Of a DNA stretch of 64,000 bases, positions 32,901 through 40,492 are shown piece by piece. The stretch's first letter is position 1. Every line of letters begins with the position of its first letter. This DNA is from UBA12481 sp942493265. Lineage in GTDB: Bacteria > Bacteroidota > Bacteroidia > Bacteroidales > UBA12481. The DNA lies in assembly GCA_942493265.1 (NCBI GenBank), contig OW818688.1:62001-126000 (forward strand). The letters run 5' to 3'. Under the pieces are notes generated by a model. It saw only the letters and a program-made list of their open reading frames with translations, did not search any database and was not told the DNA's origin. The translations under genes were made by a program, and so were the position numbers.

Positions 32901-33010
32901 TGACCGTCAGCAATAACTCCCGGAACGAGGGCGACCGTGCCGCAGGCATTGACTGGGGAACCTATCCCTCCGCGAGGACCATCATGTTTGGAATCGATAT
33001 CACCTTTTAA
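29906..33010 (+). CDS. SusC/RagA-family TonB-linked outer-membrane transporter
   Basis: A protein of 1034 residues, typical length. The signal peptide ends SLFAQ; an alternative ATG lies at 29918. A carboxypeptidase-D-like domain follows (RTLEGTIRDAKTGETMVGVT to about residue 105), then a TonB-box-like stretch (EELVVIGYGSVKKRNV). The plug domain has LQGRAAGVQVTQ, VRIRGAGSINSSNDPLYIVDG and ILKDASAAAIYGSRANNGV, the SusC signature. The remainder is a 22-stranded barrel with SusC C-terminal features (LRLKNLQFGYTIP, ARIYASGSNLFTLTKYSGLDPE). It imports glycan fragments with its SusD partner, which starts 12 bases downstream. Confidence 0.97.
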   Translation: MNHKMKRHLVIALLLFISASLFAQRTLEGTIRDAKTGETMVGVTVLIKGTQSGTISDMNGNYRLVSDDLTDLSVVQYSYVGYTPVEEIPGSRTRIDITLLSGEIAIEELVVIGYGSVKKRNVLGAVTSVNNRELTKLPVADVAQALQGRAAGVQVTQNTGAPGEGVSVRIRGAGSINSSNDPLYIVDGIPTVDALRILSPGDIETMSILKDASAAAIYGSRANNGVVLITTKKGAKGAAKVMYRGQTGFQQAARLTKMVNTTDYVTVYNEAATNDNALLPESLRRSLISAEDAARFDNVNYVKELLHTAPINSHELSVSGGNESTNYLISSSLFDQQGIIKGTGYTRGTFRVAINTEVNKWLSAGMSMLAGLSSNDIIGSSGDGYGGNGGSVIRYAFFRNPAIPIQFPDGTYVDRPAEYFGSQVFDSFLGDGYNPIGMSAYNDNNRKDDNYLGKAFFIAKITDKLKFTTNLGIDYRNSFSRRFNPTWGTLNRINAKNGLDISNERTANWSVNNVFNYETSFGESHTFSAMAGFEAIKNSGRALYASDMDFPIQQEELIYIGNGLGIKMSSQSEYASTLASFFGRVNYDYKGKYYASATLRRDGSSRFTGENKWGTFYSLSGGWVMKEEAFLKDVDWLSNLKVRAGYGAIGNQEIGLYAASDRISPYFNYPFGGISNSGYAQTALGNSNLKWETSYQYNAGVDAELWTGALAFSVDFFYKVTDNMLVKAPNPPSTGYAEAAWINSGSVLNTGVELEAIYRQGKSDWSYSIGGNLTFLHNEVLKLDAPLFGGMVDTGIYATRTEVGEPIGSFYLLEMDGIFQNTTEILLSAFQGNDIQPGDVKFKDQDKNGRIDNEDRVHMGSSIPKLIGGINLTGKYKNFDLSVFLQGAYGNKIYVQVNHDIEGFYRGFTVTQRYFDERWTGEGTSNTQPRAAWTAKSNNARPSSRFLEDGSYLRLKNLQFGYTIPANALKFIGLKQARIYASGSNLFTLTKYSGLDPEMTVSNNSRNEGDRAAGIDWGTYPSARTIMFGIDITF

Positions 33011-33022
33011 TCCACACCGGCC

Positions 33023-34504
33023 ATGAAAAAGATCATTACCAACATAAAGGTTATCACGCTGATAGGTGTTATGATAACCCTGTTCAGTGCCTGTTCCGAT
33101 TTTCTGACCGAAGATCTGAAAGGCACCTTCTCGTCCGAAACCTTTTACCAGAATGACAAACAGGCTCTTCAGGCTGTGAACGGAGTTTACCATGCTATAA
33201 CATTCAGCACATTTAATAATGCCATCTGGGTATTTGGAGATATTGCCTCTGATGATGCAGTAAAGGGCGGCAATCCCGGCGATCAGGTTGAGATTAAATA
33301 TATAGATGAGTTTTCTGCAGATGCAAACAACGGGATGATCAGCAATTACTGGGGTTTTGCCTATGAGGCCATCGCCCGTGCCAACAATGTTGTTGCAAAT
33401 GTTCCGGCTGTTACGATGGATGAGACCCTGAAAAACCGCATCATCGGGGAGGCAAAGTTCATCAGGGCATACAGTTACTTCAACCTGGTCAATGTTTTTG
33501 GAAAGGTTCCGCTCAAGCTGCTCCCTCAGCTGACTTACGAAACCATTCATGTGCCTCTGAGTGAAGTATCTGATATCTATATGCAGATTGAACAGGACCT
33601 TACCGATGCTGCTGCAGCATTGCCGGTATCATACACTTCTTCGGATGTTGGACGGATTACGCGGGGTGCAGCGCTTGCGATGCGCGGAAAGGTGAATTTG
33701 TATCAACAGGATTGGACGGCCGCAATTGTAGATTTTCAGCAGGTTGACAATCTGAATATTTACCGGCTGTTACCTTCCTATGCCGACGTTTTCAGGCGGG
33801 TGCATGAAAACAGCACAGAATCCATCATTGAGATCCAGCACCTGTCGAACCAGAATCCGTTTACCGGATGTGCCTTAAATCAATGGTTTGCCCCGGCAAC
33901 TGAAGGAGGGTACTATTTTAATGCCCCCACTCAGGGTTTGGTTGACGCATTTGAGAAAAGTGCCGGCGGCGAGGTGGACCCGCGCCTTGATGTATCCATT
34001 GGCCGCGACGGTCAGTCGTGGCTGAACGGGGAAACATTCAGCGCTTCCTGGTCCCCTACCGGATTCCTCACTAAAAAACACCAGCAGCCGCTTTCGGAAG
34101 TCTCCTCATCACTAAAGGGAGATGGCGACCTCAATTACATCTATTTACGTTATGCCGACCTGCTTCTGATGAAAGCTGAAGCATTCAACGAAAATAATAA
34201 TCCCGACTCAGCGCTGGCAAACCTGAATAAGGTACGGCAGCGTGCGCGTGCAGGATTCAACGGAACTCCACCTGCCGATCTGCTGCCGGATATTACTGTC
34301 ACCGACCAGACACAGCTCCGCACAGCCATTCAAAAAGAACGCAGGGTTGAACTGGCGCAGGAATTTCATCGCTATTTCGACCTGATGCGCTGGGGAAAAA
34401 GTATTGCCGAAGCCGCGCTGGGAAAAGATTTTAATTACGAAACCAAACGCTATTTCCCGATTCCGCAAGCCGAAATAGACTCTAACCAAGGCATTAAACA
34501 TTAG
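33023..34504 (+). CDS. SusD/RagB-family surface lipoprotein
   Basis: A protein of 493 residues with lipobox LFSACSD (Cys24). SusD features: FLTEDLKGTFSSETFYQN, ALQAVNGVYHAI, NRIIGEAKFIRAYSYFNLV, then TPR-like helices and the C-terminal block YLRYADLLLMKAEAFNE, ALANLNKVRQRA, RRVELAQEFHRYFDLMRWGK and YFPIPQAEIDSN. It forms the lid of the SusC transporter and binds the glycan outside the cell. It follows susC by 12 bases. Confidence 0.97.
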   Translation: MKKIITNIKVITLIGVMITLFSACSDFLTEDLKGTFSSETFYQNDKQALQAVNGVYHAITFSTFNNAIWVFGDIASDDAVKGGNPGDQVEIKYIDEFSADANNGMISNYWGFAYEAIARANNVVANVPAVTMDETLKNRIIGEAKFIRAYSYFNLVNVFGKVPLKLLPQLTYETIHVPLSEVSDIYMQIEQDLTDAAAALPVSYTSSDVGRITRGAALAMRGKVNLYQQDWTAAIVDFQQVDNLNIYRLLPSYADVFRRVHENSTESIIEIQHLSNQNPFTGCALNQWFAPATEGGYYFNAPTQGLVDAFEKSAGGEVDPRLDVSIGRDGQSWLNGETFSASWSPTGFLTKKHQQPLSEVSSSLKGDGDLNYIYLRYADLLLMKAEAFNENNNPDSALANLNKVRQRARAGFNGTPPADLLPDITVTDQTQLRTAIQKERRVELAQEFHRYFDLMRWGKSIAEAALGKDFNYETKRYFPIPQAEIDSNQGIKH

Positions 34505-34551
34505 CTAATTACATCAATTCACTTAAATAAATTACCAATTACTTAAAGATT

Positions 34552-35616
34552 ATGAAAATGAAAAGTTTTATTAAGATGAGCACCGTAGTGTTCATGCTGA
34601 TTGCAGGATCATCACTGATTCTCAGTTCATGCAACAAAGATCCCGAGGTCATTGACGGCGACCATACCGCGCTGACCGCCCTGATTGCTCAGGCTGATGT
34701 TATTGCAGCAGCTGCAACCAGTGCCGATTATCCCCAGACTGCCATTGATGCATTTAAAACCACACTGGCCGCTGTAAAGGCTTCCAATGCCACAGTTATC
34801 GATGCTGCAACGATCACCAACCTCATGACCCAGTTAACTGAAGCCATGAAAACTTTTGATTCTAAGGCTTACGGGTTCATTGACGAAGCCCTCTATCTGA
34901 ATGCCGGCTGGCACTTTGATGAAGGTACCGGCAATACTGCCACTGCTTTCTCAACCGTAAAACATGTTGCCAACTTTTACAAAGGGAACGTCACGATTAT
35001 GGGAGCTGAAGCTGCATTGCCCACCTGGGGCGATGGTATTCAGGGAGGAAAAGCAATTGTTCTTACAGGCGGAGCTCACCTTGAAGTTCCCTACACAACT
35101 GCTTTCCTTCCCGTGAACCTTACAATCTCCGTTTGGGTTAAACCAACCGTTGTGCGTGCCGACAACTATATCGTGTCACAGAATTACTGGAACGGTTATA
35201 AGCTGCAGATTCAGGACGGCAGCAAACCTTTCTTTACCTACAAAAAGGTTGATGGCGGAATCGTTGACGCTGACAATGAAACCGATAACAGCGTGAAAGT
35301 AAATGTGTGGAGTCATGTCGTTGTTTCCGTGAATGCAACAACCAAGGAACTGAAGTTCTATGTTAACGGAACCCTTACCAAAACATGGACTGAATCAAAC
35401 AAAGGTATTGGTCCGCTTCTGCAAACCCTGACACCTGCCCCGCAACCGTTTATTATCGGTGGTGTTGCCACAGATGCCGAACTTGCTGCCAACTTCATGG
35501 AGTGGACTACAGCCGCAAACCTTGGTTACTTTAAAGGTTCCATTGATGAGCTGAAAATCTATAACATAGCATTGACTGACGGACAGGTATCCAAACTGTA
35601 CAACGACGAAAAATAA
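34552..35616 (+). CDS. LamG-domain surface lipoprotein, probable glycan-binding protein of the PUL
   Basis: A protein of 354 residues with lipobox ILSSCNK (Cys27). A helical stalk (about 35-105, rich in Ala and Thr) leads into a LamG/concanavalin-like domain (about 115-354): LNAGWHFDEGTGNTATAF, GKAIVLTGGAHLEVPY, LTISVWVKP, VVVSVNATTKELKFYVNGTL and GSIDELKIYNIALTDGQVSKLYN. The position directly after susD is where surface glycan-binding proteins are coded, so it probably helps capture the substrate. The same domain type occurs in the T9SS protein at 35782. A terminator lies after it. Confidence 0.85.
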   Translation: MKMKSFIKMSTVVFMLIAGSSLILSSCNKDPEVIDGDHTALTALIAQADVIAAAATSADYPQTAIDAFKTTLAAVKASNATVIDAATITNLMTQLTEAMKTFDSKAYGFIDEALYLNAGWHFDEGTGNTATAFSTVKHVANFYKGNVTIMGAEAALPTWGDGIQGGKAIVLTGGAHLEVPYTTAFLPVNLTISVWVKPTVVRADNYIVSQNYWNGYKLQIQDGSKPFFTYKKVDGGIVDADNETDNSVKVNVWSHVVVSVNATTKELKFYVNGTLTKTWTESNKGIGPLLQTLTPAPQPFIIGGVATDAELAANFMEWTTAANLGYFKGSIDELKIYNIALTDGQVSKLYNDEK

Positions 35617-35655
35617 CCTTGATCGATTTGGTTAAACAATGATGTAACAGAAGAG

Positions 35656-35712
35656 GAAAGGCTCAAGAATTCCGGATAAGAGATTAGCGGGATATTGAGC
35701 CTTCCTTTTTTT
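35656..35712 (+). terminator. intrinsic terminator after the LamG lipoprotein gene
   Basis: AAGGCTCAA (35658-35666) pairs with TTGAGCCTT (35695-35703) around a 28-base loop, followed by CC and seven T residues. It would end the main PUL transcript 40 bases after the stop at 35616 and separates paralogue B from it, wholly or partly. Confidence 0.7.
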
Positions 35713-35724
35713 ATCGGATAAGAT

Positions 35725-35761
35725 AACCACGGAGACACGGAGAGCATGGAGATACACGGAG
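35725..35761. repeat. short CAC-GGAG array
   Basis: After AACC the word CACGGAGA and close variants repeat about four times. The skeleton AACCAC-NNNAG-NCAC-NNNAG is shared with the inverted arrays at 59550-59579 and 59653-59682, though the variable bases differ. It lies between the terminator and paralogue B. Confidence 0.6.
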
Positions 35762-35781
35762 AATCTTATTAAATTGGTGAG

Positions 35782-38700
35782 ATGAAACACAGGTTACTTA
35801 TACTGCTTCTATGGTTTTGGGTTATTCAATTATACCCTCAGTCGGGGCAGATAAGTATTCCAAGGATCGATCAGATGCCGGATTTGCCACAACCACTCCT
35901 CATCCGGGATTGGAAAATGGTGGCTCATGACTATGACAGTCTGGTATTTAACCTGAATAAAACCGGCCAATACCTGCCGCTCGTGCGACTGGGCACCCCC
36001 GGGCAATTCAATTATCCGGGCAACACTCCGGTTTTCCTCGACAGCTATGTGGGTGCCGACAGTCACGCCAACCAGGCCGAGGCCATCAATATCATACCGG
36101 CTATTGTTGGTGCCAGTTTAGCCGGCATCGACAAGAGCAACCAGTATGGGTTGAACTGGGTTGCCATGACTAAAGATTTTTTCAATCTCAAAAATCGCCA
36201 GAATGTCTATCTGAATGGATATTCCGCCACTTCAGGTAACGATTGGTGGTATGATCTGATGCCCAACGTATTTTTCTACCAGTTGCGCTCGCTCTATCCC
36301 GGTGCGGCGCCGGAATTTGACAGTCAGTTTGTTGCTGTGGCCGACCGGTGGCTGAATTGTGTAACGCAGCTTGGTGGAAGCGCCACACCCTGGACCCTTC
36401 CAAATATGAACTGGCGCGCCTTTAACCTGATCACCGGGTTACCCCTCACCACAGGTGTGCGGGAACCGGAGTCGGCAGGGAGCATAGCCTGGTTATTATA
36501 CAATGCATACGTGGAAACCGGTGACAAGAAATATCTGACCGGAGCCCGGCTCAGCATGGATTTTCTGGCAGGTTTCGGATCCAATCCGTCCTATGAGCTT
36601 CAGCTGCCCTATGGAACCCTTGTGGCCGCGCGAATGAATGCTGAGGAGGGAACCGGCTATCCGCTGCAGAAAATGCTGGATTGGTGTTTCAACCGGGGTG
36701 ATCTGAGAGGCTGGGGTTCGATTGTCGGGAAATGGGGAGGGTACGATGTATCCGGATTGATTGGTGAAGCCAATGATAATGGCGACGATTATGCCTTTAT
36801 CATGAATGGCTTTCAGCAGGCTGCCGCGCTGGCTCCCCTGCCCAAGTATGATAAACGCTATGCCCGGGCCATTGCCAAGTGGATATTGAATGTAACCAAT
36901 GCCAGCCGGTACTTTTACCGCGATGCCCTGCCGCAGGCAAATCAGGATTCCCGGGAATGGTCGGAACTGAATGATCCCGCAGCATGCATACCCCATGAAT
37001 CCATGAAACAGGTATGGCTGGGGAAAACGCCATTTGCCACAGGCGATGCCATCCGCGGCGGCTGGGCAGCTACCAACCTTTCGCTTTATAGTGGGTCCAG
37101 TGTGGGATATCTGGCGGCAGTAGTGGAAGCAACCAATGTTCCGGAAATCCTGCAGATCGACCTCAACAAAACTGATTTTTACGGAGATAACACCCTGACC
37201 ACTTACTTGTACTATAATCCAACCGGGTTGGAACAACAGGTAAACGTTGATTTTTCAGGAGAATTTGCCGTTTATGAAGCCATCACGGAAACCACCCTTT
37301 CTGCCAAAGCCGGATCCATCGTGCTAACCATCCCAACATCGGAAGTCAGGCTGATCCGGCTCTATCCTCCGGATCAGATACCGGAATCCCGCGATGGACG
37401 GTTATATGCAGGCGATGCCATACTCGACTATCATTACGGATATGATTATCATGCGGTTCTCCGCATAAAATCGCTGGCCGCCGATCATAATCCGGTAGCA
37501 AAAAATTCAGCATTCAACGCATGGTGCGAACCGGAAAATTTCAATCCGGAAGATACGGTTAAGTTCACCTGGTTTATGAATGATATTCCGGTTGAAGACC
37601 AGAGCCTGTCGGGCGCCCGGCTTACCGCCCCGTCGATTCCATCACTGGTAGTACTGAAATGCCGCATCACCTCGAAAGGCCAGACGGATGAAGACACCAT
37701 TCACATTCAGGTGGTTGACAAGATCCCCCAGCCTCCGGCAGTGACCGGCATCCTGTGCGGATCCGTAACCACACCGGCAAATGGCTCCAATACCTTTACC
37801 GCTATTGTTGAACCTGTAGAAGGAGAAATACTGGAATATGCCTGGAGCGTATCGGCCGGCACCCTGTATCAGCCTGAAGGAAAATCAGTTACCTGGCAGG
37901 CACCCTCAACATCAGCTGTAGCAACGATATCGGTACAGGTGACCAATCAGGATAACCTATCGGCCACTGCAAACACCGGGGTATTGGTAAAAGACACAAC
38001 ACTTTCCCCGCAAGACCCGCTGATCTGGTATCCCTTTGATACGGACGACCGCAATGCCGCCGCCGACCGGTTCCATGCCACGGCAACCGGTGTTGCCAAA
38101 ACGGAAGATGCCCGTGGGATGGCATCATCGGCTTACCGGTTTACGGCCGGACAAAACATTATCTATACTGAAAATAGTGCTGAGCTGAACTTTTCAGGCG
38201 CCGTAAGCCTGAGCTGCTGGGTCAGATGCGAACAGTTCGGATCGGAGCGGTTCATTCTCTCCCATGGATCCTGGCAGCAGCGATATAAGCTCTCGATCAC
38301 CCCCGAGGGAAAATTGAGGTGGACGGTAAAAACCGGCACCGGCATTTCCGACCTCGACGGCTCCTCCCCGATTGAGCTGAACCGCTATTATCACGTTACC
38401 GCCTCTTATACCGGTTACTCCATGGAAATGTATATCGACGGGGTTCTTGATACCTTTAAATCCTTTTCAGGGGCCATTCTGCCATCAACCAAATCTTTTA
38501 CAATCGGCAGGATGGATGAAACTGAAACACTTTATTCTTTGCGCGGAAGTGTGGATGAGGTTCGGTTGTGGGATAAAGAGATCCCTGTAAGGCAGATAGA
38601 GCAATTAAAAAACCAGTGGTCGGAAATTATTCCGGCTGATACCCTTGCCGATCCGATATCGCGTTGCTGGCCCAATCCTGCGCATGAGGTTATCAATCTG

Positions 38701-38895
38701 GAATTTACCGGGCCTGTCGATATTGTAAGCCTGTCGCTGTATGCCTCTGATGGAAAAATGGTATCTGATTTTAAATCTGACATTTCCAGCAAAGGTGCTG
38801 TAATAAATATCCCCCCAACCTTTACCGGGCTCTATTTGCTCAGGATCATTACGAAAGACGGGCGCACTGCAACAAGGAAGATGGTGATACGGTAG
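35782..38895 (+). CDS. T9SS-exported multidomain protein, candidate glycan-active enzyme (paralogue B)
   Basis: A protein of 1037 residues with a signal peptide ending QLYPQ. Residues about 24-540 are homologous to the lipoprotein at 28178: IPRIDQMPDLPQPLLIRDW, NDWWYDLMPN (153-162), LPYGTLVAARMNAEEGT (275-291), WGSIVGKWGGYDVSGL (311-326) and YARAIAKWILNVTNASRYFY. Two Ig/PKD-like domains follow (about 560-735), then a LamG domain (about 748-930: LIWYPFDTDDRNAAADRFHA, VSLSCWVRCE, GSVDEVRLWDKE). The last 80 residues (CWPNPAHEVINLEF ... GLYLLRIITKDGRTATRKMV) are a type IX secretion sorting domain, so the protein is exported across the outer membrane and probably surface-attached. Substrate unknown; by context a mannose-containing glycan. 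Not recognised as a named GH family. Confidence 0.8.
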   Translation: MKHRLLILLLWFWVIQLYPQSGQISIPRIDQMPDLPQPLLIRDWKMVAHDYDSLVFNLNKTGQYLPLVRLGTPGQFNYPGNTPVFLDSYVGADSHANQAEAINIIPAIVGASLAGIDKSNQYGLNWVAMTKDFFNLKNRQNVYLNGYSATSGNDWWYDLMPNVFFYQLRSLYPGAAPEFDSQFVAVADRWLNCVTQLGGSATPWTLPNMNWRAFNLITGLPLTTGVREPESAGSIAWLLYNAYVETGDKKYLTGARLSMDFLAGFGSNPSYELQLPYGTLVAARMNAEEGTGYPLQKMLDWCFNRGDLRGWGSIVGKWGGYDVSGLIGEANDNGDDYAFIMNGFQQAAALAPLPKYDKRYARAIAKWILNVTNASRYFYRDALPQANQDSREWSELNDPAACIPHESMKQVWLGKTPFATGDAIRGGWAATNLSLYSGSSVGYLAAVVEATNVPEILQIDLNKTDFYGDNTLTTYLYYNPTGLEQQVNVDFSGEFAVYEAITETTLSAKAGSIVLTIPTSEVRLIRLYPPDQIPESRDGRLYAGDAILDYHYGYDYHAVLRIKSLAADHNPVAKNSAFNAWCEPENFNPEDTVKFTWFMNDIPVEDQSLSGARLTAPSIPSLVVLKCRITSKGQTDEDTIHIQVVDKIPQPPAVTGILCGSVTTPANGSNTFTAIVEPVEGEILEYAWSVSAGTLYQPEGKSVTWQAPSTSAVATISVQVTNQDNLSATANTGVLVKDTTLSPQDPLIWYPFDTDDRNAAADRFHATATGVAKTEDARGMASSAYRFTAGQNIIYTENSAELNFSGAVSLSCWVRCEQFGSERFILSHGSWQQRYKLSITPEGKLRWTVKTGTGISDLDGSSPIELNRYYHVTASYTGYSMEMYIDGVLDTFKSFSGAILPSTKSFTIGRMDETETLYSLRGSVDEVRLWDKEIPVRQIEQLKNQWSEIIPADTLADPISRCWPNPAHEVINLEFTGPVDIVSLSLYASDGKMVSDFKSDISSKGAVINIPPTFTGLYLLRIITKDGRTATRKMVIR

Positions 38896-38942
38896 AAGCA
38901 CAGAAAAAATAGTTGTTACTGTTCAGGGAGAGGGAAAGGTAT

Positions 38943-39032
38943 AGAATGTGAAGAAAGTAAAGAATGTGAAGAAGGTAAAGAATGTAAAGAAGGTAAAGAT
39001 TGTAAAGAATGTGAAGAATGTGAAGAATGGTA
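38943..39032. repeat. ten tandem 9-bp units after paralogue B
   Basis: Units such as AGAATGTGA, AGAAGGTAA and AGAATGTAA repeat ten times without a gap. The same 9-bp family lies in reverse orientation at 59021-59092, at the start of the SGNH hydrolase gene. The array sits between two convergent genes (38895 and 39090). Confidence 0.9.
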
Positions 39033-39089
39033 ACGAGGTTGAATAACCCGGTTAATTTACCCAAGAGCCTGGACCCACCCTGCCAGGCC

Positions 39090-40223
39090 TCAGCTTACGG
39101 TTAAAAAATCCAGGTAATTAGCCGGAGTAACGGTCTCAAAGGTATGCCCGGGATAAGCGGATGAAAAGGACGCTGGTACCTTACTTTTCCTGTTTTCCTT
39201 CCATTTTAATTCAAAAGCATACAAGATTCCGTTGCGCTCCTCAATATAATCGATCTCTTGCTGCGTATGCGTGCGCCAAAAATACGTGTTGGAATAGATT
39301 CCGTTATAATCGATATACTTCCTGCGCTCGCTGATAAAGAAGTTTTCCCATAGGGCGCCGGTATCATTCCGGAGTGCCAGGGGAGCATAATTATTGATGA
39401 CCGCATTTCGCACACCATTGTCGTAAAAATAAACTTTCTTGCTCTTTTTCAGTTCATTACGCATATTTCGACTAAAAGAGTTCAACCGGAAGACCACAAA
39501 CACCTTTTCAAGCAAATCGAGGTAGCGCTCCACTGTTTCCTTATCAATACCGAGGATTTGTCCCAGCTCGTTGTACGATACTTCATTACCCACCTGTAAA
39601 GCCAGGGCGGTGAGCAACCTGGTTAATTCATCGGGGCGGCGCAAATCGCGATAAGCAAAGATATCCTTGAACAAATAACTGTTGGTCAATTCTTTCAATA
39701 AAGTTATGGCATCAGAGGAGTGATTGACCACATCCGGATAGAACCCGTAAACCAGTCGCTGTTCCAGCAACCTCCGTTCCTCGGTAATACTGGTTTGTCT
39801 GATCAGCTCATTCGAAGAAAAGGGATACAAATGATATTCAAATTTTCGTCCCGTAAGCGGTTCATTCAGCTGGTTCCTCAGGTCAAAGGCCGATGAGCCT
39901 GTAGCAATGATCTGAATACCTTCCAGATTATCTACCATCAGCTTGAGGGTTAAACCGATATTTTTTACTTTTTGTGCCTCATCGATCAAAATCAGTTTGT
40001 GCTTCCCGATGAGGGCCTTCAACTGCGTGGAAGTCACCTCTTCCAATGCAAGCCTGATATCCGGCTCATCGCAATTCAACGATAATACGATCTGTTCATC
40101 CGTTGCGGCGACCAGTTGCTTCAGGAATGTTGTTTTACCCACCTGCCGGGGACCGGTCAGCAATATGGCCTTTCCCTGAAACAACCGCTGCATTACCGGT
40201 TGAAAAATATCTCTGGTTATCAT
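39090..40223 (-). CDS. AAA-type ATPase with DUF4143 domain
   Basis: A protein of 377 residues. Walker A is GPRQVGKTT (24-32), Walker B is KLILIDEAQK, and IIATGSSAFDLR is a sensor-type motif. The C-terminal part (LWENFFISERRKYIDYNG, FWRTHTQQEIDYIEERNG, YAFELKWKENRKSKVP) is the DUF4143 nuclease-like region, with the E-ID-E-K pattern. The family is widespread, often present in many paralogues per genome, and its role is unknown. It stands alone beside the palindromic element and IS. Confidence 0.9.
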   Translation of the reverse strand: MITRDIFQPVMQRLFQGKAILLTGPRQVGKTTFLKQLVAATDEQIVLSLNCDEPDIRLALEEVTSTQLKALIGKHKLILIDEAQKVKNIGLTLKLMVDNLEGIQIIATGSSAFDLRNQLNEPLTGRKFEYHLYPFSSNELIRQTSITEERRLLEQRLVYGFYPDVVNHSSDAITLLKELTNSYLFKDIFAYRDLRRPDELTRLLTALALQVGNEVSYNELGQILGIDKETVERYLDLLEKVFVVFRLNSFSRNMRNELKKSKKVYFYDNGVRNAVINNYAPLALRNDTGALWENFFISERRKYIDYNGIYSNTYFWRTHTQQEIDYIEERNGILYAFELKWKENRKSKVPASFSSAYPGHTFETVTPANYLDFLTVS

Positions 40224-40492
40224 CTGATTATTCGCTTCTTCGACAAAATTAACTGATTTTTTCGTATGTATACGCTAATTTCATATTAATTTTTCGGTTA
40301 TAGTCGATAAATTTCGTAATAAAATTCGGGCCCAATTGTTACAGAAGCAACATAACCCAGTGTGCCCCATATCAATTGCCCTGGCCTTCAGGCCGGGGTT
40401 CAGGGAGATCTCCTGAGAACTCCAGGCCCAGCCGGCCTTAAGGCCGGCTGGGCTAGATAGAGTAAGAGAAGCCTCTCAACCCGCGGCCTGAA

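Noticed and set aside
32855..33550. Minus-strand frame of 231 codons across the SusC/SusD junction
   Set aside because: Antisense to two confidently identified genes.
36496..37236. Minus-strand frame of 246 codons inside paralogue B
   Set aside because: The plus-strand gene there has clear homology to the 28178 protein; the antisense frame has no motif.
38943..39032. Possible CRISPR array or small coding gene in the 9-bp repeat
   Set aside because: No spacers, and the frames are only repeat translation without start signals.
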